This document shows positions 25,381 through 33,127 of a stretch of DNA of 64,000 nt, piece by piece. The stretch is from an uncultured Pelagibacteraceae bacterium (GTDB lineage: Bacteria; Pseudomonadota; Alphaproteobacteria; Pelagibacterales; Pelagibacteraceae): positions 1 through 64,000 of the forward strand of contig CACFMO010000006.1 of the NCBI GenBank assembly GCA_902567495.1, written 5' to 3'. How positions within the stretch are numbered: position 1 is the stretch's first letter; every line of letters starts with the position of its first letter. Under the pieces are notes generated by a model. That model made no database searches. It saw nothing but the letters and a program-made list of their open reading frames with translations, and was not told the DNA's origin. The position numbers and the translations under genes are program-made.

Positions 25381-26417
25381 GGAAAAAAACTAAAATAGCA
25401 GTAGTTGGAATTGGGTTGATGGGTAGTCAACACTTAATAGCAATTAAAAATTCCAAGAAAGCTGATTTGCATTCAATTGTAGATATTAATCAAAGATCAA
25501 GAGCACACGCTAAAAAATTTAAAGTCCCATTTTATAAAAATTCGTCAGCATTAATTAAAAATAACAAACCTGATGCTGTCATTGTAGCAACACCAAATCA
25601 ATTTCATGAAAAGCATACTATCAGTTTTTTAAATGCTAAAATTCCTGTCCTATTAGAAAAACCCATCTCAAGTAATATTCAAAAGGCAAAAAAAATTATT
25701 TCATCCTCAAGAAAAAATAAAACACATTTGCTTATTGGTTATCATAGAAGACACAATTCGATTTCAACAAAAGTTAAGAATAAAATTACTAAAGGCAAGT
25801 TAGGAAAAATTGTATCAGTAAATGTGATGTGCTGGTTATATAAAAATAAAGAATGGTTTAAAGAGAAATGGAGAGTAAAAAAGGGTGGGGGACCCCTAGG
25901 TATAAATCTTGTTCATGATATTGATTTAATTTGTTATTTGTTAGGACCAGTTGATTACGTGCAAGCATCATCTTCAAATAAAATCAGAAAATATAATGTT
26001 GAAGATACAGCGGTAGTAAATTTTGTTTTTAAATCAGGAGCTCTAGGAACTTTAAGTGTTTCCGACACAATAGTATCACCTTGGAGTTATGAATTAACAG
26101 CAGGTGAAAACCCTGCCTATCCAATTACTAATCAATCTGCTTACTACATTGGCGGTACAAAAAGCTCGGTACAATTTCCAAACTATAAAGAGTGGTACAA
26201 TAAACAAGAGAGAAGTTGGTGGAAGCCAATATTACACAAAGATGAAAGTACTAGAGAAAGTAGGTATACACTTACAAACCAGATTAATCATTTATGTGAT
26301 GTTGTTAATAAAAAAGCAAAACCTAAAATTACTGGGGAAGATGGATTAGTATCACTTAAAATTTTTGCAGCAATTATTAAAAGTGCAAAAACAGGTAAAA
26401 AAGTTAAAATTAAATAA
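25377..26417 (+). CDS. Gfo/Idh/MocA-family NAD(P)-dependent oxidoreductase
   Basis: 346 residues with an N-terminal Rossmann fold (VVGIGLMGSQH near 9-19), the dinucleotide-binding EKP motif in LLEKPIS near 95, and the family's C-terminal beta-sheet domain with GGGPLGINLVHDIDL, where the histidine and aspartate are the usual catalytic region. These enzymes oxidise or reduce sugars, inositols and hydroxy acids. It is the last gene of the rightward livF operon and converges with the FAH-family gene on the other strand, overlapping by 8 nt. Substrate unknown. Confidence 0.82.
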   Translation: MRKKTKIAVVGIGLMGSQHLIAIKNSKKADLHSIVDINQRSRAHAKKFKVPFYKNSSALIKNNKPDAVIVATPNQFHEKHTISFLNAKIPVLLEKPISSNIQKAKKIISSSRKNKTHLLIGYHRRHNSISTKVKNKITKGKLGKIVSVNVMCWLYKNKEWFKEKWRVKKGGGPLGINLVHDIDLICYLLGPVDYVQASSSNKIRKYNVEDTAVVNFVFKSGALGTLSVSDTIVSPWSYELTAGENPAYPITNQSAYYIGGTKSSVQFPNYKEWYNKQERSWWKPILHKDESTRESRYTLTNQINHLCDVVNKKAKPKITGEDGLVSLKIFAAIIKSAKTGKKVKIK

Positions 26418-27180
26418 AATCTAAATTTATTTTTCCTAATGATCTAAAGTCGACTTTAAGTTTGTCGCCTTTATTGACTTTAAAGGGCTGTATAACCGAA
26501 CCAGTCATAAACCAATCACCTTTTTTAAAAGTTACAGGATCATCTTTAAACTCATCAATTATACATTTAATTGCTAGTTTTGGACCAGCACGCTTTTCTC
26601 CTTTAAAGAAAGGTTCTGTTACTTTTCCATTTAAATTGATTTCAACTTGAATAGAATCTAAGTCAATTTTATCTAGATTTTGTATTTTATCTCCAACAAC
26701 TATTGCTCCAGCTCCACCATTATCTGCAATATTTAAATTCATCATTCCAACTGGATTTAAACCTTTTTTAGAATCCGAATGAACTCTTGTAGATACAAGT
26801 TCTAAAGCTATATAAGCCTCGTAGTTTCCTGTTTTATTTTCAGCACCAGGTATCATTTTTGTATCCTCTAAAAATTTTAAACAAAATTCACATTCAAGAA
26901 TACAATCAGGTACTTTACTGTATTCAATTTTCGATGGGTTCATCAAAACTGTTTCATCTATAATTTTTCCAATCATAGGACCTTCGACTTTTGCACCGTC
27001 CTGTAAATTCTTAGATACTAATCCAATTTTCCAACCAACTGTTTTTTTCTTTAGGACAGCGTGGAATTGTTTTTGAATTGAGTGAGAATCTTCTCTATTT
27101 TTTGGAAGTTCGTCTGATTTAAGTTGAATTAAATCTCTTTTTATCCATGCATCTGCTAATTTTTCTGCTAATGTGCTCAT
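26410..27180 (-). CDS. 2-keto-4-pentenoate hydratase/fumarylacetoacetase-family protein
   Basis: 256 residues of the MhpD/FAH fold. Evidence includes the S-x-x-I-Q-x-x-F start helix (HSIQKQFHAV near 33-42), GWKIGLVS near 50, GPMIG, an E-C-E-F acidic metal-binding group (ILECEFCLKF near 93-102) and NIADNGGAGAIVVG. Members hydrate 2-hydroxypenta-2,4-dienoates or decarboxylate oxo acids in aromatic meta-cleavage and related pathways. Its presence beside a CoA ligase and lyases supports an aromatic or dicarboxylic-acid degradation theme. It is transcribed divergently from the DUF1907 gene, with only 17 nt between start codons. Confidence 0.78.
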   Translation of the reverse strand: MSTLAEKLADAWIKRDLIQLKSDELPKNREDSHSIQKQFHAVLKKKTVGWKIGLVSKNLQDGAKVEGPMIGKIIDETVLMNPSKIEYSKVPDCILECEFCLKFLEDTKMIPGAENKTGNYEAYIALELVSTRVHSDSKKGLNPVGMMNLNIADNGGAGAIVVGDKIQNLDKIDLDSIQVEINLNGKVTEPFFKGEKRAGPKLAIKCIIDEFKDDPVTFKKGDWFMTGSVIQPFKVNKGDKLKVDFRSLGKINLDFI

Positions 27181-27197
27181 ATCCTATAAGTAATCAC

Positions 27198-28166
27198 ATG
27201 AAGCTAAAATTTGAAAGTGGAAAATTTGCAACACCCTCTCTAGAGAAGGTAAAAAAAGCTTTATTAACTGGTCTGAAGGAGAATTACGAACAAGTAAATA
27301 TTGAAGTTATCGACTGTCCAAACCTAAAAGACTGGGGTTGTCCATCTGAGGGAATTTCTGGAAATGAAAAAATAATAGATGTTGGAGGGGAACCTTACAT
27401 GCATGACAAAAAATTTATCGGTACAGAATTTGATTATGAGGAAATTGCCAAGAACATAGGTTCAGAAAAATCATATGCTTTAGGTGCTGGCTCAGGAGCT
27501 ATGTCTTGTTTACAGGGACACTGTGGTGAGTTGGTTATTAATGAAAATTTTATTACCTCAGAGTCAAAATCTGTAATCGCGAGAGTTGGAAAGAATAAGG
27601 AATGTATAGTTAGCAAATACACCGAAAAGAAGCATGGAGGTTTATCAAATATTTACTACTCAGATGGAAAAAAAGGAAAGGTAATTCAAATAAAAATAAA
27701 AAAAAGAATTGGCAAACAAGGTTCTTTATCCCAAGCGATGAGAAATTCATTAAAAACACATCTTCCAGTAAAAGGAAATAGCCATGTAGCTCTAGCAGGT
27801 GTCATTAGAATCCTTAATGGCAAAATAAAATCACACGTTCAGCCAGATTATGATGATATTAAAATAGATTACTATGATCCAATTCAAATGAAATGTGTTA
27901 AAGATTTTTTACAATTCTATGAACCTGTAGGACCAGAGCTACAATGTTATTCAGTTCTTTGGACCGGAGATCCTACTGGTGGGAATTTAAATCTTAGAGA
28001 ATCGGGTGAACACACCCATTTTCATTCTTATAAACATTTAAAGGATGCTGGACATTATCACTTTGATGTTACCCCAGAAGAAATTAACTATATTGGATAT
28101 TTTAATATTCCAAAAGAAGTGCACAGGGTTAACAATATTTATAAGGAATTGTCTCAAAAAAAATAA
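27198..28166 (+). CDS. DUF1907 (C11orf54-like) metalloprotein
   Basis: 322 residues from the ATG at 27198, which I prefer to an in-frame upstream ATG at 27147 that would overlap the divergent gene and add 17 residues. The C-terminal GEHTHFHSYK...GHYHFD (H272, H274, H286, H288 in my count) matches the zinc-binding H-x-H...H of the DUF1907 family, whose human member C11orf54 is a zinc-containing esterase. GAGSGAMSCLQGHCGE near 98-113 is also conserved-looking. Function in bacteria is not established as far as I know; ester or lactone hydrolysis is plausible given its catabolic neighbours. Confidence 0.72.
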   Translation: MKLKFESGKFATPSLEKVKKALLTGLKENYEQVNIEVIDCPNLKDWGCPSEGISGNEKIIDVGGEPYMHDKKFIGTEFDYEEIAKNIGSEKSYALGAGSGAMSCLQGHCGELVINENFITSESKSVIARVGKNKECIVSKYTEKKHGGLSNIYYSDGKKGKVIQIKIKKRIGKQGSLSQAMRNSLKTHLPVKGNSHVALAGVIRILNGKIKSHVQPDYDDIKIDYYDPIQMKCVKDFLQFYEPVGPELQCYSVLWTGDPTGGNLNLRESGEHTHFHSYKHLKDAGHYHFDVTPEEINYIGYFNIPKEVHRVNNIYKELSQKK

Positions 28167-28202
28167 TCAAATAATTGATTTAGTATAAAAAAGTCTAATA
28201 AT

Positions 28203-28279
<77 letters not shown>

Positions 28280-28288
28280 ATAAGATTT

Positions 28289-28492
28289 TTACAAACGCTT
28301 AAGGTTAACAGCTTGTAATTTACCTTTTTCCTCTTTTATTTCAAACTCTATTTCTTGATTTTCTTTGAGAACTCTTAATTTTGATTTTTCTAATGATGTT
28401 ACATGTAAGAAAATATCTTTTTCACTATCATTGTCCTTAATAAATCCATAACCCTTTTTAGAGTCAAACCATTTAACTTTACCAGTGGCCAT
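28289..28492 (-). CDS. Cold-shock domain protein (CspA family)
   Basis: 67-residue single cold-shock domain that binds single-stranded nucleic acid. RNP1 is KKGYGFIKDN (about 13-22) and RNP2 is DIFLHVTSLE (about 26-35); the start MATGKVKWFDSKKG is canonical. It probably acts as an RNA chaperone during translation. It lies in a short leftward group rpsU-csp-tRNA-fMet with 22 nt and 9 nt gaps, all concerned with translation. Confidence 0.94.
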   Translation of the reverse strand: MATGKVKWFDSKKGYGFIKDNDSEKDIFLHVTSLEKSKLRVLKENQEIEFEIKEEKGKLQAVNLKRL

Positions 28493-28514
28493 AATCTTAG
28501 TTATCAGGTTACTT

Positions 28515-28709
28515 TTATAACCTATTTCTTAGACGCTGAAACTTTTTTGCTCTTTTGATGTTTTCAAGACGAATTCTCTTTTTTTTCTCCGAAGGTTTTT
28601 CATAAATACTCTTCATTTTTATAATTTTAAAGAAACCTTCTTTTTGCAATCTTCTTTTAAGAACTCTTATTGCTTGCTCTACATTATTATCTTTAACGTC
28701 TATTTTAAT
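28515..28709 (-). CDS. rpsU: 30S ribosomal protein S21, apparently started at ATT
   Basis: A 64-residue S21 is encoded on the minus strand: IKIDVKDNNVEQAIRVLKRR, then KEGFFKIIKMKSIYEKPSEK and a basic tail ending RLRNRL. It aligns with alphaproteobacterial S21, whose initiator methionine corresponds to the ATT codon at 28709-28707. No ATG, GTG or TTG exists in frame between the upstream in-frame stop and that codon; the first in-frame ATG lies halfway through the protein. A perfect GGAGG (28718-28714) stands 4 nt before the ATT. An out-of-frame ATG overlaps this GGAGG and opens a six-codon frame. S21 helps the 30S subunit select messages; an ATT start would allow initiation-factor-dependent control. 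Confidence 0.85.
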   Translation of the reverse strand: MKIDVKDNNVEQAIRVLKRRLQKEGFFKIIKMKSIYEKPSEKKKRIRLENIKRAKKFQRLRNRL

Positions 28710-28773
28710 AAATCCTCCATTAATAAATTAGGGCAGTAGTTAACATGTTGGAATGTCATTGTCTATATAGGAT

Positions 28774-29268
28774 TTAGTATGGTCTTTTTGGAATATTACT
28801 TTCAAATTCAGATCTATACTTTTTTAATTTTTGACTGATTTTGGGATATTTACGACTTAGAATAGCAATTGCAAATAGTGCTGAGTTTTTTGCTCCAGCT
28901 TTTCCAATAGCTAAGGTTGCAACAGGAACACCAGCAGGCATCTGCACAGTCGAGTAAAGACTGTCCACCCCATTTGTTACACTTGGCATTGGTACTCCTA
29001 GCACAGGTATGGTTGTTAAAGCTGCAGTAACTCCTGCTAAGTGTGCTGCTCCACCAGCCGCTGCAATAATTACTTCATAATCTTTTTTTTCAGCTTCAGA
29101 AATAAATCTTTCTAATCTTTTTGGAGTTCTGTGAGCAGAGATGACTCTAACGTCATGATTAATTCCAAATTCTTTGAAAATTTCACTACAGTGTTCCATA
29201 ACACCTTTCCAATCAGATTTACTACCCATAATAATCCCAACAGTAGGATTATTGCTAATTTTGCTCAT
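28774..29268 (-). CDS. purE: N5-carboxyaminoimidazole ribonucleotide mutase
   Basis: Class I PurE of about 164 residues, which moves the carboxyl group to give CAIR in purine synthesis. Motifs: IIMGSKSDW (about 12-20), ISAHRTP near 43-49 and AAAGGAAHLAG near 68-78, all around the active site. The ATG at 29268 gives the normal N terminus; another at 29283 would add five residues. It overlaps the DUF1013 gene by 14 nt. PurK, often next to purE, is not adjacent here. Confidence 0.93.
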   Translation of the reverse strand: MSKISNNPTVGIIMGSKSDWKGVMEHCSEIFKEFGINHDVRVISAHRTPKRLERFISEAEKKDYEVIIAAAGGAAHLAGVTAALTTIPVLGVPMPSVTNGVDSLYSTVQMPAGVPVATLAIGKAGAKNSALFAIAILSRKYPKISQKLKKYRSEFESNIPKRPY

Positions 29269-29881
29269 TTGTACTTTCCTCAACTTTTTTTTCTTCTAAT
29301 TTAGCTTTTTCTAAAGCTTTGGCCTCTTTTTCTTTTAGCTTTTTCTCTCTCGCAACTCTTCTATTAGCTTTATCAACAGCTTTTTCAAAAACTGTTTGAC
29401 TGCAAAGACCAAGTATCACTGGATCTTTAGGTGTTAGGCTAGATAAATTCCAATAAGTCCTTTTTCTTATTAATGAGACCGTTCCCTTTGTACTTCCAAC
29501 AATTTTTGCTATTTGACCATCTGTGAGCTGAGAAAAATTTTTGACTAACCAGAGTATAGAGTCAGGCCTATCTTTTCTTTTTGAAAGCGGTGTATATTTG
29601 ACTTTTTTTCTTTCTGTAGAAACTACAACTTCTTCATTCTTCTTATTAATTTTTAAATCTCTTTTATCGTCTTTTGAACAAACATCAATTTCATCTCGAG
29701 TTAGTTGGCCTGCTAAAATAGGGTTATAGGCTTTTATACCTTTTGCTACATCTCCGTCTGCTATTCCTTTCACTTCTAGTTCATGCAATCTGCAAAAGTT
29801 AGCAATTTGCTTAAAACTTAATGTTGTATTTTGTACAAGCCAAACAGCCGTAGCTTTTGGCATGAATGGACCATCTTGCAT
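29255..29881 (-). CDS. DUF1013 family regulator (TrcR-like)
   Basis: 208-residue protein of an alphaproteobacterial family (DUF1013, annotated in some genomes as cell-cycle regulator TrcR). The start MPKATAVWLVQNTTLSFKQIA and the middle DSILWLVKNFSQLTDGQIAKIVGSTKGTVSLIR (about 108-140) both look like helix-turn-helix units, suggesting DNA binding. The C-terminal 45 residues are a charged lysine/glutamate helix. The likely start is the ATG at 29881 or the internal ATG of MPKATA six codons on. Its neighbours purE and rpmE are housekeeping genes; its targets are unknown. Confidence 0.8.
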   Translation of the reverse strand: MQDGPFMPKATAVWLVQNTTLSFKQIANFCRLHELEVKGIADGDVAKGIKAYNPILAGQLTRDEIDVCSKDDKRDLKINKKNEEVVVSTERKKVKYTPLSKRKDRPDSILWLVKNFSQLTDGQIAKIVGSTKGTVSLIRKRTYWNLSSLTPKDPVILGLCSQTVFEKAVDKANRRVAREKKLKEKEAKALEKAKLEEKKVEESTNEQN

Positions 29882-29884
29882 AAT

Positions 29885-30112
29885 TTATTTTTTTTCTTTC
29901 CTTAAATTACTAAATTTTTTATTGTACTTACTTACTCTTCCCTTATCTAAAATTTTTTGGCTTCCACCAGTCCAAGCTGCATGTGATTTAGGATCAATAT
30001 CTAATTTTAAAGTATCACCCTCTTTACCCCAGGTAGACATCGTTTCAAATTTTGAACCATCAGTCATGACCACGCTTATTTTATGGTAGTTCGGGTGAAT
30101 TTTTTTTTTCAT
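29885..30112 (-). CDS. rpmE: 50S ribosomal protein L31
   Basis: 75 residues matching L31: [20 protein letters not shown] at the start, then [24 protein letters not shown] at the end, with the HP-x-x-WTG-x-x region typical of bacterial L31. The CxxC zinc pair of the zinc-binding form is missing, so this is the zinc-independent type. It sits 3 nt upstream of the DUF1013 gene and 43 nt downstream of suhB. Confidence 0.93.
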   Translation of the reverse strand: MKKKIHPNYHKISVVMTDGSKFETMSTWGKEGDTLKLDIDPKSHAAWTGGSQKILDKGRVSKYNKKFSNLRKEKK

Positions 30113-30155
30113 GCAAAAGTTTTTATAACAATATTCTTAATGGCTCAACAAATTT

Positions 30156-30935
30156 TTACAGTAAATTTCTCAATTCTTTATGGATTTTTGAATTAGTAGC
30201 AATAATATCAATTTTTTTTTCCAAAAACCCATTACTGTTTAAGCTCTCAACAAATCCTCCAGACTCTTTTACAAGAATTAATCCAGCGGCAATATCCCAG
30301 TAATTAATCTCTCTGTGCCAATATCCATCATATCTACCTGAAGCAACATAGGCAATATCTAGAGCAGCACTACCAGATTTTCTTACATGAGAATTTACCT
30401 CTACAGAAATTTTTTGATATTCTTCAAAAATGAATTCTCTTTTTTTACTATTCACCTTTGGACCGCCAGTTACTAAACAACTATTTTTAAAATCAGACTT
30501 ATTAGAAACTCTTATCCTTGAATTATTTAAATATGCTCCATTACCTTTTTCTGCAAAGAACATTTCATTTTTAATAGGATCAAAAATTATACCGGAAATA
30601 ATCTCTGATTTTTCCTCAAAGGCTATTGAAATGGCAAAATGTGGTAAACCGTTTAAAAAATTAAAAGTTCCATCGATAGGGTCAATTACCCATTTTTTAT
30701 CCTTAGTTTTTCCCTCAATTAATCCTGTCTCCTCACTTAAAATTGAATAGCCTGATTTCTCTAATTCATTAATAATTATTTTTTCGACACGTTTATCTGA
30801 TGCAGTAACGAAATCTCCTGGCCCTTTCTCTGAGACCTGTAATTTTTCTACTTCACCAAAGTCTCTTATCAATACTCTTGATGCTTTCATGCAAGCTTTT
30901 TGCATTAAATTAAATTGCGGAGAATTTATTTTCAT
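30156..30935 (-). CDS. suhB: Inositol monophosphatase family protein
   Basis: 259-residue Mg-dependent phosphatase. Metal-site motifs are SEETGLIEG (E, about 67), WVIDPIDGTFNFLNGLPHFAIS (D-x-D-G-T, about 82-100) and the C-terminal YWDIAAGLILVKESGG near 212-227. In bacteria SuhB also assists rRNA antitermination, while other members dephosphorylate inositol or sugar phosphates. The efp-suhB adjacency is common in alphaproteobacteria. Its ATG overlaps the last base of the efp stop. Confidence 0.88.
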   Translation of the reverse strand: MKINSPQFNLMQKACMKASRVLIRDFGEVEKLQVSEKGPGDFVTASDKRVEKIIINELEKSGYSILSEETGLIEGKTKDKKWVIDPIDGTFNFLNGLPHFAISIAFEEKSEIISGIIFDPIKNEMFFAEKGNGAYLNNSRIRVSNKSDFKNSCLVTGGPKVNSKKREFIFEEYQKISVEVNSHVRKSGSAALDIAYVASGRYDGYWHREINYWDIAAGLILVKESGGFVESLNSNGFLEKKIDIIATNSKIHKELRNLL

Positions 30936-31498
30936 TAATTTACTTTCTTTACATATTCTAAATTTCTTGTGTCTAGCATAATTTTATTTCCTTCTTCTAT
31001 AAAAGGTGGAACCATAATATTTAAACCATTTTTAAGTTTTGCTGGTTTATAGGATGAGGATGCAGTTTGACCTTTAACTACTCCATCTGTACTTTCAATT
31101 TCACATTCAATATTAGTAGGCAGGTCAATTGATAGAGGATTTTCCTCTAGGAAAGAAATTGTTACTTTTAAATTCTCGGTTAAAAGTTTTTGTTTTTCAC
31201 CTAATAAATCTTTTTTAATAGAAATCTGCTCAAAGTTATCTGGATCCATAAAAAAACTCCCGCTATCATCTGAATATAAAAAATTAAATTCTTTTTCTTC
31301 AAGTTGAGCACGTTCTACATTTTCACTTGATCTAAATCTTTGATTGAGCTTTGTTCCTTTAGTTAAACTTTTAAGCTCAACTTGATTGAATGCTCCACCT
31401 TTTCCAGGTTTAACATGTTGAGCTTTAAGTACGGTCCAATGATCATTATTGTGTTCAATAATCATTCCAGGTTTAATTTCGTTACCTTGTATTTTCAT
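30935..31498 (-). CDS. efp: Elongation factor P
   Basis: 187 residues, three-beta-domain tRNA mimic that rescues ribosomes stalled at polyproline. The modified-lysine loop reads HVKPGKGGAF, with the candidate lysine at position 33, so a lysine-type EF-P is implied; whether EpmA/EpmB exist cannot be seen here. The C-terminal GLNIMVPPFIEEGNKIMLDT block is typical. It lies one base from thiE and one base overlapping suhB in a tight leftward operon. Confidence 0.94.
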   Translation of the reverse strand: MKIQGNEIKPGMIIEHNNDHWTVLKAQHVKPGKGGAFNQVELKSLTKGTKLNQRFRSSENVERAQLEEKEFNFLYSDDSGSFFMDPDNFEQISIKKDLLGEKQKLLTENLKVTISFLEENPLSIDLPTNIECEIESTDGVVKGQTASSSYKPAKLKNGLNIMVPPFIEEGNKIMLDTRNLEYVKKVN

Positions 31499-31499
31499 T

Positions 31500-32105
31500 T
31501 TAGTTAAATAGTTTAATAACCTCTTTAGGTTTTAAGCGAGGGTTATTCCAAATAAAACTTGATATTGCAAGGTAATTAACTCCTAATTTTAATAAACTTT
31601 TAGAGTTTTTATTATTTATCCCACCAATGGCAACAATAGGTATACTAGTTCTTCTTTTGGTCCATCTTATTAATTTTTTTTGTGCCTTTTTTGCATTTGG
31701 TTTAAGTTTAGATTTAAAAAAAGATCCTAAAGCTAAATAGTTTGGTTTTTCTTTAATAGCATTTAAAATTAATTTTTTTGAACCATGACATGTAACCCCT
31801 ATAATTTTTCTCTTTTTTAAAATTATCTTTGCTTTTTTTATTGAGCCATCTGATTGCCCTAAATGACAACCATCAGAATTTAGCTTTTTAGCAACATGAA
31901 CAGAATCGTTTACTATTAATTTAACTTTATTTTTTTCCGTAATTTTTTTTATTTTTTTACCAATTATTAAAATACTTGAAAAAGAATAGTTTTTTAACCT
32001 TAATTGGAAATATTTGACTTTGTTCGTAGAAAGAACTTCTTCCAAATCTTTATAGAAATTTATTTTGATTTTATTTGGGGATATTAAATATAAAAATCTT
32101 TTCAA
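31500..32105 (-). CDS. thiE: Thiamine-phosphate synthase
   Basis: About 201 residues; ThiE joins the hydroxymethylpyrimidine and thiazole moieties to thiamine phosphate. Motifs: FQLRLKN near 34, LIVNDSVHVAKKLNSDGCHLGQSD near 70-95, GVTCHG, and VAIGGINNKN near 162. I prefer the TTG at 32105, 2 nt after the fba stop, because FLYLISP then sits at the family start; an in-frame ATG at 32144 would add 13 residues (MGRKERAK...) and overlap fba by 37 nt. The protein is lysine-rich and somewhat diverged but the phosphate-binding region is intact. Confidence 0.82.
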   Translation of the reverse strand: MKRFLYLISPNKIKINFYKDLEEVLSTNKVKYFQLRLKNYSFSSILIIGKKIKKITEKNKVKLIVNDSVHVAKKLNSDGCHLGQSDGSIKKAKIILKKRKIIGVTCHGSKKLILNAIKEKPNYLALGSFFKSKLKPNAKKAQKKLIRWTKRRTSIPIVAIGGINNKNSKSLLKLGVNYLAISSFIWNNPRLKPKEVIKLFN

Positions 32106-32107
32106 TT

Positions 32108-33124
32108 TTAAGCAGCAAAATTTTGCTCGTTCTTTTCTTCCCATTTCGCCTCAGTCGAGGCACCATTCATTTTAGCTCTATGATCGAAAACTTTTTGAAT
32201 ACTTTTAACGTCCTTCATTGATTTTGCCCATGTTTTAAGCGCAGATTGCTGTAAAGCTCTACCATAAGAAAAAGTAAAATTAAAATTTGTATCATTAATC
32301 TTATTTATTGCATTTAGATTTTTGGTTGCCTCAATTTCACTTTGTCCTCCAGATAGAAACGCAACACCTGGAACTTCTTTGGGCATAGTTTTTTTTAAAC
32401 AATCAAGTGTTTTGCTAGCAATTTCTTCTGTAGAAGCTTTTTGATTACAACTTGCACCAGGTAGTATCATGTTTGGTTTTAAAACTATTCCTTTTAGATT
32501 TACATTATTTAGTTTTAATTCATTGAAACATTCAATTAAAACCTTACTAGTAACTTCATAACATTTATCAATTGCATGATTTCCATCCATTAAAACTTCT
32601 GGCTCAACTATTGGTACCATTTTTGCATCTTGAACTATTGCAGAATATCTTGCTAATGCATGAGCATTCGCTTTAATACATTGCTCGCTTGGATGTTTAG
32701 ATGAAATCGAGTATACAGCTCTCCATTTTGCAAACCTTGCTCCCAAATTGTAATACTCTTCCATTCTTTCTCTTAAACCATCAAGTCCCTCGGTTATTTT
32801 TTCATCATCTGAACCAGCAAGAAGTTTTGCTCCCTTATCAACTTTTATGCCTGGTATAGATCCACTTTTTTTAATTAATTCGGGGATTAAAACTCCTTTA
32901 CTTGAAGTTTGTCTTATCGTTTCATCATATAAAATTACTCCACTTATGGATGTTTTCATAGAGTCTGATGTAAATAATGTTTCTCTAAAATGTAGTCTAT
33001 TTTTTTCATTCGATTCTATATTTACACTTTTTAATCTTTTACCCATTGTTCCTGTGCTTTCGTCGGCAGCAAGAATTCCTTTGCCTTTTGTTACCATTAA
33101 TTTTGCTATTTCTTCTATTGTCAT
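32108..33124 (-). CDS. fba: Fructose-bisphosphate aldolase, class I
   Basis: 338 residues of the class I (Schiff-base) aldolase family: GKGILAADESTGTMGKRL near 14-31, ILYDETIRQ, the catalytic lysine in IVLKPNMILPG near 214, and FLSGGQSE near 255. It splits fructose 1,6-bisphosphate or works in gluconeogenesis. Class I enzymes do not need metal. In the operon tkt-pgk-fba it is third; the usual gap gene is not among them. It starts 3 nt after pgk. Confidence 0.92.
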   Translation of the reverse strand: MTIEEIAKLMVTKGKGILAADESTGTMGKRLKSVNIESNEKNRLHFRETLFTSDSMKTSISGVILYDETIRQTSSKGVLIPELIKKSGSIPGIKVDKGAKLLAGSDDEKITEGLDGLRERMEEYYNLGARFAKWRAVYSISSKHPSEQCIKANAHALARYSAIVQDAKMVPIVEPEVLMDGNHAIDKCYEVTSKVLIECFNELKLNNVNLKGIVLKPNMILPGASCNQKASTEEIASKTLDCLKKTMPKEVPGVAFLSGGQSEIEATKNLNAINKINDTNFNFTFSYGRALQQSALKTWAKSMKDVKSIQKVFDHRAKMNGASTEAKWEEKNEQNFAA

Positions 33125-33127
33125 AAA

